Source: JAGWAJ01 sp026707615
Lineage (GTDB): Bacteria; Acidobacteriota; Vicinamibacteria; Vicinamibacterales; UBA8438
DNA length: 64,000 nt
Assembly: GCA_965207595.1 (NCBI GenBank)
Contig: CBDBMW010000012.1
Location: 124,001-188,000 of the forward strand
Direction: 5' to 3'
Position 1 is the stretch's first letter; each line of letters begins with the position of its first letter. This document shows positions 38,799 to 52,581 of the stretch, piece by piece. Both the position numbers and the translations under genes were made by a program. The notes beneath the pieces are model-generated. The model made no database searches, was not told where the DNA came from, and was given only the letters and a program-made list of their open reading frames with translations.

Positions 38799-40082
38799 AT
38801 GACGCCGGCCGAGCAGTACGCCTACCTGACCAAGGGCTGCGTCGACGTCGTCCGCGAGGCCGACCTGCGGCGCAAGCTCGGCTCGTCCGCGGCCGGCGGC
38901 CGGCCCCTGCGCGTCAAGGTCGGCTTCGATCCGACGGCGCCCGATCTCCACCTGGGCCACACGGTGCTCATTCGGAAGATGAAGCACTTCCAGGACCTCG
39001 GCCACCGCGTCGTCTTCGTCATCGGCGATTTCACGGGGCTGATCGGCGACCCGACGGGCCGCTCCAAGGCCCGGCCTCCGCTGACCCGCGAGGAGATCGA
39101 CGCCAACGCCGAGACGTACAAGTCGCAGGTCTTCAAGCTGCTCGACCCCGACCGGACGGTGGTCGAGTTCAACAGCCGCTGGCTCGGCGCGCTCGGCAGC
39201 GAAGGCCTCATCCGGCTCGCCGCCCGCTACAGCGTGGCCCAGATGCTGGAGCGGCGCGAGTTCCGGCAGCGCTACGACGAGGGGCGACCGATCACGATTC
39301 ACGAGTTCCTCTACCCCCTGGCGCAGGCCTACGACTCCGTCTTCCTGGAGACCGACGTCGAGCTCGGCGGGACCGATCAGCTCTTCAACCTGAACGTCGG
39401 CCGCGACATCATGCCGTCGTACGACCTGCCGGCCCAGGTGGTGCTGACGACCCCGCTCCTCGTCGGCCTCGACGGCGTCGAGAAGATGTCGAAGTCGGCC
39501 AACAACTACGTCGGCATCACCGAGCCGCCCGACGACATGTTCGGCAAGCTCATGTCCATCGCCGACCCGCTCATGTGGCCCTACTACACCCTGCTGACGG
39601 ACCGCTCCGAACCGGAGATCGCGGCCCTCCGGCGCGCCGTCGACTGCGGGGACCGCCACCCGAAGGACGTCAAGGCCGAGCTCGCCGCGGCCGTCGTCAC
39701 CGACTTCCACGGCTCCGGCGCCGCCCGCGACGCCGCGGCCGAGTTCGAGCGGCGCTTCGCCCGGAAGGCGCTGCCATCGGCGCTTCCCGAGCACCCGGTC
39801 GCCATCCCTGCCGCCGGCCTCCGCCTGACCCGCGTTCTCGTGGACTGCGGGTTCGCGCCCTCCGCCGCCGCCGCCGGCCGCCTGATCCGCCAGGGCAGCG
39901 TCCGCCTCGACGGGGAGCGCGTGGAGGACCCCTGGCGGTCCGTCGCCCCCGGCGCCGCGCCCTTCGTGCTCCAGGTCGGCAAGCGCCGCGTCGCCCGCGT
40001 CGTCGCCGCGCCCTCGGCCGCCGGCCCGCCGCCGGCCCCGGACGCCCTCGCGGCGTCCGACCCGCGGGACTCCGTCCCGTAG
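38799..40082 (+). CDS. tyrS: Tyrosyl-tRNA synthetase
   Basis: Charges tRNA-Tyr. The 427-aa class I enzyme has the HIGH-type motif HLGH (about 49-52), KMSKS at about 229-233, and a C-terminal S4 RNA-binding domain (about 340-400). The order and the short insert fit the TyrRS form of many Gram-negative bacteria. The last 25 residues are an Ala/Pro-rich tail. The gene begins 10 bp after purN and ends about 100 bp before the rRNA promoter. Confidence 0.95.
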   Translation: MTPAEQYAYLTKGCVDVVREADLRRKLGSSAAGGRPLRVKVGFDPTAPDLHLGHTVLIRKMKHFQDLGHRVVFVIGDFTGLIGDPTGRSKARPPLTREEIDANAETYKSQVFKLLDPDRTVVEFNSRWLGALGSEGLIRLAARYSVAQMLERREFRQRYDEGRPITIHEFLYPLAQAYDSVFLETDVELGGTDQLFNLNVGRDIMPSYDLPAQVVLTTPLLVGLDGVEKMSKSANNYVGITEPPDDMFGKLMSIADPLMWPYYTLLTDRSEPEIAALRRAVDCGDRHPKDVKAELAAAVVTDFHGSGAARDAAAEFERRFARKALPSALPEHPVAIPAAGLRLTRVLVDCGFAPSAAAAGRLIRQGSVRLDGERVEDPWRSVAPGAAPFVLQVGKRRVARVVAAPSAAGPPPAPDALAASDPRDSVP

Positions 40083-40182
40083 AACGGCGCGGCGCGCTGA
40101 CGGATCTGCTGGGCGCCGAGCGGAACCGCGGGCCACGAACGGCCGGCCCGGAATCCGCTCCACTTTCTCCCCCACTTCGCTG

Positions 40183-40211
40183 TTGACACGCCCAGGGGGC
40201 CTCTGTATGAT
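40183..40211 (+). promoter_or_regulatory. Promoter of the rRNA operon
   Basis: TTGACA at 40183-40188, exactly 17 bp, then TATGAT at 40206-40211. It lies about 220 bp before the mature 16S end. A GC-rich stretch follows the expected start site. Confidence 0.9.
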
Positions 40212-40276
40212 CGTCGGTCTGTGCTCATGGTGGTCGACGCCACCGGGGGCACGGCGCGGGCATTCCCCGCGGCCGG

Positions 40277-40290
40277 GTTCTTTGAAAACT
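40277..40290 (+). promoter_or_regulatory. boxA-like antitermination element in the 16S leader
   Basis: GTTCTTTGAAAACT, similar to the boxA motif bound by NusB/NusE. Related sequences precede the 23S and 5S genes. Confidence 0.6.
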
Positions 40291-40308
40291 GGATAGGACA
40301 TCGACGTG
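40289..40308 (+). other. 16S processing stalk, 5' arm
   Basis: Pairs with 42059-42079 after the 16S gene, with two small mismatches or bulges (CTGGATAGGAC with GTCCTGTCCAG, then CGACGTG with CACGTCG). Such stalks are cut by RNase III. Confidence 0.75.
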
Positions 40309-40424
40309 GGCACACGTCGAGTATCAGCCTGACAACCAATTCGACAACGCAAGAGCCAATCCGGTTCTCGTGTTGAACGTTTGTCCGACGGCTCCCTTCG
40401 GGGCGCCCGAGGCGCACGCTTTCA

Positions 40425-41981
<1,557 letters not shown>

Positions 41982-42058
41982 GAGTTGTTACCTCAACTCG
42001 AGATCGATCTGATGCTCGAGCAGTCGCGCCGCTGTCAGGCGCGCGGCGCGTGACCGTC

Positions 42059-42079
42059 CACGTCGAACGTCCTGTCCAG
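42059..42079 (+). other. 16S processing stalk, 3' arm
   Basis: Complement of the arm at 40289-40308; releases the 16S precursor. Confidence 0.75.
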
Positions 42080-42095
42080 TTTTGAGAGAACCGGC

Positions 42096-42174
<79 letters not shown>

Positions 42175-42219
42175 GACCGGGGCGCGGTCCGGCGGACACG
42201 GGTTCCGCGCAACTTTCGT

Positions 42220-42295
42220 GGGGAATTAGCTCAGCTGGGAGAGCGCCTGGTTTGCAACCAGGAGGTCACCGGTTCGAGCCCGGTATTCTCCACCA
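42220..42295 (+). tRNA. tRNA-Ala (TGC)
   Basis: 76 nt including encoded CCA. The acceptor GGGGAAT / ATTCTCC includes one G-U pair; the anticodon TGC is at 42253-42255; GTTCGAGCC is in the T arm. The Ile-Ala pair in the spacer is the standard bacterial arrangement. Confidence 0.97.
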
Positions 42296-42365
42296 CGCGT
42301 CGAGCCGGAGCTCGGCCTCGGCGCAGCGGGCGTTTCGGCGGTCGTCTCCGACGGGGAGGGCCGCC

Positions 42366-42380
42366 GCTCTTTGACAACTG
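42366..42380 (+). promoter_or_regulatory. boxA-like element before 23S
   Basis: GCTCTTTGACAACTG, the second copy of the boxA-like motif, about 130 bp before the 23S gene. Confidence 0.6.
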
Positions 42381-42406
42381 AATATCCTACAAACGGTAGC
42401 TTTCCG
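42373..42406 (+). other. 23S processing stalk, 5' arm
   Basis: 34 nt that pair with 45520-45553 after the 23S gene with only a few mismatches, including a perfect core (GACAACTGAATATCCTAC). Expected RNase III substrate. Confidence 0.8.
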
Positions 42407-42510
42407 TAATGACGCAGTGTCTTGGGCGCTGGCCGTCGTTCGGGGATCGCGGTCGCCGGGGGTTTCCTCCGCCGGCCGGATGCCTGATGGACGGCCAAGC
42501 AACCGAGTGT

Positions 42511-45499
<2,989 letters not shown>

Positions 45500-45519
45500 A
45501 TCTTCATTCCGCGTCGGAG

Positions 45520-45553
45520 CGGGAAGCTGCCGTTCGTAGGATATTCAGTTGTC
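45520..45553 (+). other. 23S processing stalk, 3' arm
   Basis: Complement of 42373-42406. Confidence 0.8.
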
Positions 45554-45637
45554 GCCGGTTGTCGCCCCACGGTCGGCACAGGGCCGACGGCGGGGTGGCG
45601 AGCGACCGAGGCGCCCGGCAAATGCCGGGGCCCGGTT

Positions 45638-45652
45638 GCGTTCTTTGACACG
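45638..45652 (+). promoter_or_regulatory. boxA-like element before 5S
   Basis: GCGTTCTTTGACACG, the third boxA-like motif, about 45 bp before the 5S gene. Confidence 0.5.
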
Positions 45653-45694
45653 ATGGAGCCCGGGGACGCGCAGGCGCGCCCCGGGTTTTGCGAT

Positions 45695-45813
45695 TTCCCG
45701 GTGGTCATAGGAGAGGGGAAACACCTGTTCCCATGCCGAACACAGCAGTTAAGCCCTCCACCGCCGATGGTACTGCGGGGGCAACTTCGTGGGAGAGTAG
45801 GTCGCTGCCGGGA
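45695..45813 (+). rRNA. rrf: 5S ribosomal RNA
   Basis: About 119 nt. The terminal stem TCCCGG / CCGGGA closes the molecule; CCGAACACAGCAGTTAAGCC and GGGAGAGTAGGTCGC are the conserved 5S segments. Confidence 0.95.
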
Positions 45814-45821
45814 TTGTCACT

Positions 45822-45860
45822 CGCCCGGAGCCGGCGTCGCCGGTTCCGGGCGTTCGTTCG
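45822..45860 (+). terminator. Terminator of the rRNA operon
   Basis: A 15-bp stem (CGCCCGGAGCCGGCG with CGCCGGTTCCGGGCG, one G-U pair) followed by TTCGTTCGT, 9 bp after the 5S gene. Confidence 0.85.
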
Positions 45861-45911
45861 TACGCCGCCCCCGGCGTCGTTCTAGGAGCTTGCGCCGCAG
45901 AAGGCAACGCG

Positions 45912-48800
45912 GTGGAGTCCACGGCGCAGGCTCCAGGGACGCCCGTGACACCTACCCCGCTCGACCACGCCCTGGCTCAGAAGGCGCGGGGTCGATTCCG
46001 CGCCGCGCTCCGCAGCCTGAACGGGCGGGATGCGACCGTTCCGACCGGGATGCGCGCCGTCTACCTGACGGCGGATGCGGAGTTGCTGCAACTGACGGGC
46101 GACGTCGAGGCAGCGGCCTCCGCCGCTCGGCGCGTTCTCCGATCCGCGAACGCCGCACTCGACTGTCGGGCGCGCTGTCACGCCGTGCTCGGCGCGGTGG
46201 CGGCCGAGCTGGGCAAGGCGGGCCGCAGCCTGAACCGGTTTCGGCGCGCGGTCGAGGACGCGGAGGCGGCCGGCGACCCGGAGCTCGTCAGCCGGATCCG
46301 CCTCGACGCCGTCGACCACCTGGCGGACGTGGTGGGTTCGCAGGTGGCCGGCCGCCTGGTGGACGAGTGCCTGCGTTCGGCCACCGTCGCCGCCCAGCCG
46401 GACCTGCACGTCCGCCTGCACCTGGCCCTTGCCGGGCTCGACACCCGACGGGGCCGCCTCGACCCCGCCCTGGCGCACCTGGCGGCGGCAGAGGAGCTGC
46501 TGGCGACGGGAGAGAACCTGTGGCTGGCCGGGCGGCTGGCGCTCGCGCGCGCCAACGCCTGCGCTCTCGGAGCGGACCACGCGGCGGAGGCCCGCTACGG
46601 CCGGGCGGCCCTCGGTCACGCCGTGCGGTCGGGCCACCTCGCGTCCCGTGTCGAGGCCATCGCCAGCCTCGCGCGCGCCAGGCTGGCCGCCGGCAATGCG
46701 GGAGCGGCGGAAACCCTCTGCGAGCAGGGGCTGGCGGTCGCGGGCGGATCGGCTCGTGTCCGCATCGCCCTTCTGGACACGCTGGCCCGCATCGGGCTGT
46801 ACCGGGACCGGCCGGACGAATGCCGGCGGCGTCTCGCGGAGCTCGACGACCTGCTTCGCCGCGACACGAGCCTCGCTTCGGCGCCGGAGGTGCTTGCCTC
46901 GTGCCTCACCCGCGCGCGCCTCGCGCTGGGGGCCTCTGCATGGCACGAGGCGCTCGCCGTCTGCGAGACCGGGATCGCGAGGGCGGACGAGTGCGGTGAC
47001 CTGCCCCACGGCCTCTCGCTGCGCTGCCTCAAGGCGGACGCCTGCCGGGGGCTGGATCGGGTCGACCTGGCGGCCCGCACCCTCGCCGAGGCCCGCGACC
47101 TGGCGGACGACCTGCCGCTGCCGTTGACGGCGGAGCTCGAGCGCGCGCACACCGCGCTGCTCGGCGCCGCCGCGCTCGGCGATCGAGAGCGGCCCGCCGT
47201 GGAGGCCTCCCTGCGCATCCTCTCGGCCGTGGGCACCGCGGACGCCAGGCGGGACGGCGTGCTCGGCTACCTGCAGACCGCCGGCCGGGGCGGTTCCCGA
47301 CCGCGCCGGCTCGGAGCTTCGCCCTGCGACGTGACGCACATCGTCCGCGACACCCTGCCGGGCCGCGCGTCGACGCCAATCCCGACCCGCGGGGTCACGT
47401 CGATCCCGGACCTCCTGGACCTGGCGCCGCTCGCCCACCTCGCTTCGCGTCCCGAGCTCCTCGCCCAGGAGCTCTTCATTCTCCTGCGCCGCAGCGGTTG
47501 GGCGGAGGCCCTCGCAATCGTCTTCACGCGCGACGGTCGCTCGTTCGACCTTCGCGCGCACGAGGGCTGGACGGCCGCGGCGGCCGCCGCGGCGGCCCGC
47601 CGGCCAGGACGTGCGACGTCGATCCCCTGCGGATTGGGTACGGAGGGCGAGGTGCGCATCCTCGTGCGACCTCCCCAGGACGTGCGGGCACGAGCGGGCC
47701 TGCCCGCCCTGCGGTGCCACGTGCAGCGGCTGGCGGCGTTCGAGGCGCTCCGCCGCGCGGATTGCGACCACCCGTCCCCGTGGCCGCCCGAGCTCCGGGC
47801 GGCCGGCGACGACGGCGTCTTCGCGTCGCCCGCGATGCGGCGGCTCGTCGAGAAGGCGCGGAAGGTCGCGGCGAGCACGTTGCCGATCCTGATCCTCGGG
47901 GAGTCGGGCACCGGCAAGGAGGTGCTGGCCCGCCTGATCCACCGGCACTCGGGCCGCGGGCCGCGGGACTTCGTCCCCTACAACTGCACCGGCACGCCCC
48001 GCGACCTCGTCGACAGCCAGCTCTTCGGTCACCTTCGCGGGTCGTTCACCGGCGCGTACGACAACATGCCGGGTCTCGTCCGCACGGCCGATGGCGGGAC
48101 GCTGCTCCTCGACGAGGTGGGCGAGCTCGACCTGCAGGCCCAGCCCAAGCTGTTGCGCCTGCTCGAGCACAACGAGGTGCAGCCGCTCGGCGCCGCGCGG
48201 CCGGTCGCCGTCGACGTGCGGGTCATCGCGGCCACGAACGCCGACCTCGCCGGGCTGGTGCGCGAGGGCCGCTTCCGGAAGGATCTGCTCTTCCGGCTGA
48301 ACGCCGTCTGCCTGCCCATCCCGCCGCTGCGCGAGCGGAGAGACGACATCCCCCCCCTCGTGCACTACTTCCTGCGGCGCCACGGAGCCGAGCACGGGCG
48401 GCCGCGTCTCAAGCTGTCCCCCCGCACCCTCCGGTGCCTCCTGCGCTACCGGTGGCCGGGCAACGTGCGCCAGTTGTCGAACGAGATTCGACGGGCGGCC
48501 GCGCTCGCGGACGACGGCGCGGTCATCACGCCCGAGCACCTGTCCGCGGAGGTGCTCCGGGCGGCGCAGGCCGAGCCGGCCCGGCCGCCGGCCACCGCCG
48601 AAGCGTCCCCGTTCCAGGTCACCCTGCATCCGGGGCAGACGCTGGCGGCGGCGACCGCGACGGTCGAGCGGGCGCTGATCCGTCGGGCGCTCGAGGTCAC
48701 GGGGGGACGGGTGGACCCCGCCGCGCGGCTCCTCGGCCTGTCGCGCAAGGGACTCTTCCTCAAGCGTCGCCGGCACGGCGCCGACCTTCCCGTCGGCTGA
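45912..48800 (+). CDS. AAA+ enhancer-binding-type transcriptional regulator with long helical sensor region
   Basis: A 962-aa regulator. Residues about 10-460 are Ala/Arg/Leu-rich paired helices resembling degenerate TPR repeats. A less clear domain (about 480-620) follows, then the AAA+ core with Walker A GESGTGKE (663-670), GSFTGAYDN (710 on) and Walker B-type LLLDEVGELD. A Fis-type HTH closes the protein (about 915-955). Family members activate sigma-54 promoters; the sigma-54 loop here reads GSFTGA instead of GAFTGA, a known minor variant that could weaken or change the contact. The start is GTG. It lies directly upstream of nhaC and the K+ channel. Confidence 0.88.
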   Translation: MESTAQAPGTPVTPTPLDHALAQKARGRFRAALRSLNGRDATVPTGMRAVYLTADAELLQLTGDVEAAASAARRVLRSANAALDCRARCHAVLGAVAAELGKAGRSLNRFRRAVEDAEAAGDPELVSRIRLDAVDHLADVVGSQVAGRLVDECLRSATVAAQPDLHVRLHLALAGLDTRRGRLDPALAHLAAAEELLATGENLWLAGRLALARANACALGADHAAEARYGRAALGHAVRSGHLASRVEAIASLARARLAAGNAGAAETLCEQGLAVAGGSARVRIALLDTLARIGLYRDRPDECRRRLAELDDLLRRDTSLASAPEVLASCLTRARLALGASAWHEALAVCETGIARADECGDLPHGLSLRCLKADACRGLDRVDLAARTLAEARDLADDLPLPLTAELERAHTALLGAAALGDRERPAVEASLRILSAVGTADARRDGVLGYLQTAGRGGSRPRRLGASPCDVTHIVRDTLPGRASTPIPTRGVTSIPDLLDLAPLAHLASRPELLAQELFILLRRSGWAEALAIVFTRDGRSFDLRAHEGWTAAAAAAAARRPGRATSIPCGLGTEGEVRILVRPPQDVRARAGLPALRCHVQRLAAFEALRRADCDHPSPWPPELRAAGDDGVFASPAMRRLVEKARKVAASTLPILILGESGTGKEVLARLIHRHSGRGPRDFVPYNCTGTPRDLVDSQLFGHLRGSFTGAYDNMPGLVRTADGGTLLLDEVGELDLQAQPKLLRLLEHNEVQPLGAARPVAVDVRVIAATNADLAGLVREGRFRKDLLFRLNAVCLPIPPLRERRDDIPPLVHYFLRRHGAEHGRPRLKLSPRTLRCLLRYRWPGNVRQLSNEIRRAAALADDGAVITPEHLSAEVLRAAQAEPARPPATAEASPFQVTLHPGQTLAAATATVERALIRRALEVTGGRVDPAARLLGLSRKGLFLKRRRHGADLPVG

Positions 48801-48809
48801 CGAGCCGCC

Positions 48810-50312
48810 ATGGCCGCATCCGCGTTGCGCGAGGCCCGCGAGGCGACGCTTCGTCAGGCCGTCGTTCCCGTGCTGTTCCTGATCGCGCTGCTCGGGAGCT
48901 CGGTCTACCTCTTCGGCGATTCCTCGTCGTCGGGGCCCAACCAGATCGCGCTCGTCCTCTCGGCCGGCGTGGCAGCGATCATCGGCCTCGCCAACGGCCA
49001 TCGGTGGACCGACCTGGAAGCGGGCATCAGCCGGGGAATCTCGGTCTCGATGGGGGCCGTGCTCATCCTGCTGGCGGTCGGGGCGCTCATCGGGACCTGG
49101 ATCCTGGCGGGCGTCGTCCCCACGATGATCCACTACGGCCTGGCCCTGCTGGCGCCGTCTGTCTTCTACGCCGCCGCCTGCCTGATCTGCGCAGTGGTCG
49201 CCCTGGCGACCGGCAGCTCGTGGACGACGGCCGGCACGGTGGGCATCGCCCTCCTCGGCGTTGCGACCGCGCAGGGGCTCCATCTCGGTCTGGCGGCCGG
49301 CGCGGTCGTCTCCGGCGCGTACTTCGGCGACAAGATGTCTCCGCTGTCGGATACGACGAACCTCGCCCCGGCCGTGACGGGCACGGACCTGTTCGTGCAC
49401 ATCCGGCACATGCTCTGGACGACCGCGCCGAGCTTCGCTGCCGCCCTCGTCCTGTTCGCGGTCGCGGGGGTGACGGCGTCGGCCCCCGAGGAGACGGCCG
49501 AGCTCGCGGCGGTGCGGACGGCCCTGGCGGAGAGCTTCGTGCTCGGCCCGCACCTGCTGCTGCCCATGGCCCTGGTGCTGGCGCTGGTGATGCGCAGGGT
49601 GCCGGCCCTGCCGGCGATGCTGATCGGCGCTCTCACGGGAGGCCTCTTCGCCGCCCTGTTCCAGCAGGAGGCCGTCCTGCGCTACGTCGGCCCGACCGAC
49701 CTGCCGCAGGGCGTCGCGCTCCTCAAGGGCGTCTGGCAGGCGCTCTATGCGGGCTACGGGCTGGAATCGGGCAATCCGCTCATCGACGACCTGGTCTCGC
49801 GGGGCGGGATGGCGAGCATGCTGACGACGGTGTGGCTGATCCTGACGGCGATGACCTTCGGCTCGGTTCTGGAGACCACGGGCATGCTGCGGGTCCTCGC
49901 CGGACGCATGCTGGCGCGGGTGCGCGGAGCGCGCGGACTGATCCTGACCACGCTCGGCACGTCGTTCGGCATCAACGTGCTCGCGTCCGACCAGTACATC
50001 TCGATCGTGCTGCCCGGCCGCATGTTCCGGGGCGAGTACGAGCGCCGCGGCCTCGACCCGAAGAACCTCTCCCGCACCCTCGAGGACGCCGGCACGCTCA
50101 CGTCGCCGCTCATTCCGTGGAACACGTGCGGCGCGTTCATGGCGACGACCCTGGGCGTCCCCACCCTCACGTACGCTCCGTTCGCCTTCTTCAATCTCCT
50201 CAGTCCGCTCGTGGCGGCGCTGTACGGCATCCTGAACATCGCCGTCGCCCCCGGGCGGGCCGCCGACGGCGCTCCTCCCGGCGAAGGCCCGGACCCGAAG
50301 CGGCCGATATAA
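48810..50312 (+). CDS. nhaC: NhaC-family Na+/H+ antiporter
   Basis: A secondary transporter of 500 aa with about 12 hydrophobic segments. The family motif region GSSWTTAGTVGIALLG (about 130-145) and GAYFGDKMSPLSDTTNLAPA (about 170-190) are clear. It expels Na+ in exchange for H+; related proteins can carry malate/lactate, so the substrate is inferred. It starts 9 bp after the regulator gene with no clear SD, consistent with coupling. Confidence 0.88.
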   Translation: MAASALREAREATLRQAVVPVLFLIALLGSSVYLFGDSSSSGPNQIALVLSAGVAAIIGLANGHRWTDLEAGISRGISVSMGAVLILLAVGALIGTWILAGVVPTMIHYGLALLAPSVFYAAACLICAVVALATGSSWTTAGTVGIALLGVATAQGLHLGLAAGAVVSGAYFGDKMSPLSDTTNLAPAVTGTDLFVHIRHMLWTTAPSFAAALVLFAVAGVTASAPEETAELAAVRTALAESFVLGPHLLLPMALVLALVMRRVPALPAMLIGALTGGLFAALFQQEAVLRYVGPTDLPQGVALLKGVWQALYAGYGLESGNPLIDDLVSRGGMASMLTTVWLILTAMTFGSVLETTGMLRVLAGRMLARVRGARGLILTTLGTSFGINVLASDQYISIVLPGRMFRGEYERRGLDPKNLSRTLEDAGTLTSPLIPWNTCGAFMATTLGVPTLTYAPFAFFNLLSPLVAALYGILNIAVAPGRAADGAPPGEGPDPKRPI

Positions 50313-50313
50313 T
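50308..50313 (+). promoter_or_regulatory. TATAAT at the nhaC end, possible -10 of the K+ channel gene
   Basis: A perfect TATAAT hexamer overlapping the nhaC stop codon, 25 nt before the TTG start. No -35 is visible, so this is tentative. Confidence 0.3.
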
Positions 50314-50338
50314 CGTCATCGATCCTCCAAGGAGCGCC

Positions 50339-52036
50339 TTGCTGTTCCCGAGCAGCGCACGCAGGGCGGCCGGCCGCGAGCCCGGACGCCGCAGCAGCTT
50401 TCCGTTCGTCGTCGGCGCCATCCTCGCGGCGTTCATCCCGCTGAACGCGGCCCTCTTCCAGTTGATCATGCTGCACGTCGAGGACCGCTCCTACTCGTGG
50501 ATCACGGCCGTGTACTGGACCGTGGTCACCATGAGCACGCTCGGCTTCGGCGACATCGTCTTCCAGAGCGACACCGGCCGCCTGTTCAGCATCTGGGTGC
50601 TGCTGAGCGGCATCCTGCTGCTGCTGGTCGCCCTGCCCTACGTGTCGATCGAGTTCCTGATCGAGCCGCTGCGGCGCGCGCAGGAGCTGTCGCGCGTGCC
50701 CCGGCGGGCGCCCGCCGGCGAGCGCGGGCACGTGGTCATCACCCGCTACGACCCGATCGCGGCCAGCCTGATCGGACGCCTCCGCACCGACGGCATCCCC
50801 TGCTACGTCCTCGAACCCGATCCGGCCGAGGCGGCGCACCTGACGGACCGCGGGATCCGGGTGGTGGCGGGCGACCCCGAGAGCCGCCTGACCTTCGAGC
50901 TGCTCGGCATCGAGCGGGCGCGGACGGTGTTCGCGAACCACGAGGACACCACGAACACCAACATCGCGCTGACCGTCCGCGAGGTGTCGCCCGACGTCCC
51001 GGTCATCGCGCTCGCGGAGCATGAGGACTCGACGGACATCCTGGAGCTGAGCGGCTGCTCGCACATCCTCCCGCTCAAGGTGCGACTCGGCGAGTACCTG
51101 GCGAACCGGGTCAGCGCCGGCCTCGGGAAGGCCGACATCGTCGGCACGGTGAAGGGGCTGCAGATAGCCGAGTTCTCGGCCCGCGACACGCCGCTGGCCG
51201 GCCAGTCCGTGCGCGACACCCATCTCCGCGAACGGACGGGGCTGAACATCGTCGGACTGTGGCACCGCGGGCGCCTCGTTCCCGCCTTCCCGGGAGTGCC
51301 GATCACGCAGGAGAGCATCGTGGTCGTCGTGGGCACGACGGATCAGCTGACCGCCCTCGACGGGCTCATCCAGGACCGTCCGGACATCGACGCTCCCATC
51401 CTGCTCGTCGGGGCGAGCACGGTCGGCAGCGTCGCCGCCCGCGCCCTCAAGCGCAAGGGCGTGCGGGTTCACGTGCTCGACCGGGATCCGGAGGCGCGGG
51501 AGCGGATGATCGGGGTTGCCGACGAGGTGTTCGGGGGCGACGCCAACGACCGTGACGCGCTGACCCGGGCCGGCCTCGGGAACGCCGCGCAGGTGCTGCT
51601 CACGACGCACGACGACGCGATGAACGTCTATCTCGCCGTCTACTGCCGGCGCCTGAAGCCCGACCTGCGCATCGTGAGCCGCGTCACCCACGAGCAGAAC
51701 CTCGAAGCCATCCACCGCGCCGGCGCCGACTTCGTCCTCAGCTACTCCTCGCTGGGGGCCGAAGCCGTGCTCTCCCTCATCGAGGGACACGAGCTGGTGG
51801 TCCTCGGAGAGGGCGTCGACCTCTTCTCGCTGCCCCTCCCCCGCTCCCTGCACGGGAAGACGCTGGCCGCCACGGAGATCGGATCGCGCACCGGCTTGAG
51901 CGTCGTCGCGGTCGAGCAGGGCGGGCAGGTCGTCACCAACCTGCGCGCGTCGATGACCCTGGAAGCGGGCGCCGAGATCGTCATGCTCGGCAGCGTGCAG
52001 CAACGGCGCGGGTTCACGGCCCGGTTCGGGCACTGA
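50339..52036 (+). CDS. K+ channel with two RCK (TrkA-N/TrkA-C) units
   Basis: An ion channel of 565 aa. Two membrane helices (about 23-44 and 80-105) flank a pore loop with the K+ filter T-L-G-F-G-D (67-72). The cytoplasmic part holds two RCK units: the first at about 129-340 (HVVITRYDP opening) and the second at about 352-555 (ILLVGASTVGSVAARAL, a Rossmann dinucleotide motif). Tandem RCK in one chain resembles BK-type and some bacterial gated channels. The start is TTG, backed by AGGAG 4 nt upstream. Same strand as nhaC, 26 bp after it. Confidence 0.88.
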   Translation: MLFPSSARRAAGREPGRRSSFPFVVGAILAAFIPLNAALFQLIMLHVEDRSYSWITAVYWTVVTMSTLGFGDIVFQSDTGRLFSIWVLLSGILLLLVALPYVSIEFLIEPLRRAQELSRVPRRAPAGERGHVVITRYDPIAASLIGRLRTDGIPCYVLEPDPAEAAHLTDRGIRVVAGDPESRLTFELLGIERARTVFANHEDTTNTNIALTVREVSPDVPVIALAEHEDSTDILELSGCSHILPLKVRLGEYLANRVSAGLGKADIVGTVKGLQIAEFSARDTPLAGQSVRDTHLRERTGLNIVGLWHRGRLVPAFPGVPITQESIVVVVGTTDQLTALDGLIQDRPDIDAPILLVGASTVGSVAARALKRKGVRVHVLDRDPEARERMIGVADEVFGGDANDRDALTRAGLGNAAQVLLTTHDDAMNVYLAVYCRRLKPDLRIVSRVTHEQNLEAIHRAGADFVLSYSSLGAEAVLSLIEGHELVVLGEGVDLFSLPLPRSLHGKTLAATEIGSRTGLSVVAVEQGGQVVTNLRASMTLEAGAEIVMLGSVQQRRGFTARFGH

Positions 52037-52060
52037 ACCAGTCGGCGGGGGAACGTCGCG

Positions 52061-52540
52061 CTACCAGGCCGGCTGCCGCGTGCCCCTGTACGCGACGCGG
52101 TAGCCGATGACGAGGTGGACCCCGTAGGCGATGACGAACAGCACGCTCGTTGCCACGTGGGTCCAGATCGCGGTCGCGATCACGGCGGGGCTCGTCGCCA
52201 CCTGGATGAGATATCCCGACAGCGTCATCACGAGGAAGCTCCCGGCGGACGTGAGGCCGGTACGCCGGTTCACCGGACTGGCCTGCAGGAGCTTGCGCAA
52301 CGTGTGGGAGCGGAACACCATGCCGAAGAGGAAGACGCCGAGCGGCGCGACGAACACGTGGATCGACAGCATCGCCGGCTCCCACGGGTGGTTGATGAGC
52401 GCGAACGGATCGTCCGTCGTCATCAGGTACTTCATGCAGAAGTAGGCCACGCCGCTCAGCGTGATGACGGCGTGCATCGCGTTGAAGAACCAGCGCTCCG
52501 CCCGGGGCAGGACGGCCCACCGCTTGAGGGCGGCGATCAT
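52061..52540 (-). CDS. Small four-helix membrane cytochrome b-like protein (DUF4405 type)
   Basis: A 159-aa membrane protein with four hydrophobic segments (about 17-38, 48-70, 92-110 and 117-142). Histidines sit inside helices at MHAVITL, SIHVFVAP, and a pair in helix 4 (THVATSVLFVIAYGVH), suitable for heme ligation as in cytochrome b561-like proteins. Heme binding is inferred. It lies 41 bp after the FMN-binding gene. Starts further upstream would need non-standard codons, so ATG 52540 is taken. Confidence 0.72.
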   Translation of the reverse strand: MIAALKRWAVLPRAERWFFNAMHAVITLSGVAYFCMKYLMTTDDPFALINHPWEPAMLSIHVFVAPLGVFLFGMVFRSHTLRKLLQASPVNRRTGLTSAGSFLVMTLSGYLIQVATSPAVIATAIWTHVATSVLFVIAYGVHLVIGYRVAYRGTRQPAW

Positions 52541-52581
52541 TGGAAGCCGGAAGTCCGCGCCGTAGAGGGTGCCATGGAGGG

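Larger units (their letters stand above)
40083..40424 (+). other. rRNA operon upstream and leader region
   Basis: 342 bp with no gene. It carries the rRNA promoter (40183-40211), a boxA-like element (40277-40290), the 5' arm of the 16S processing stalk (40289-40308) and the 16S leader. No upstream activator site was recognised. Confidence 0.7.

Noticed and set aside
47498..50338. Upstream extension of the K+ channel frame through the regulator and antiporter genes
   Set aside because: The frame is open only because of GC bias; the SD and the first membrane helix place the start at 50339.
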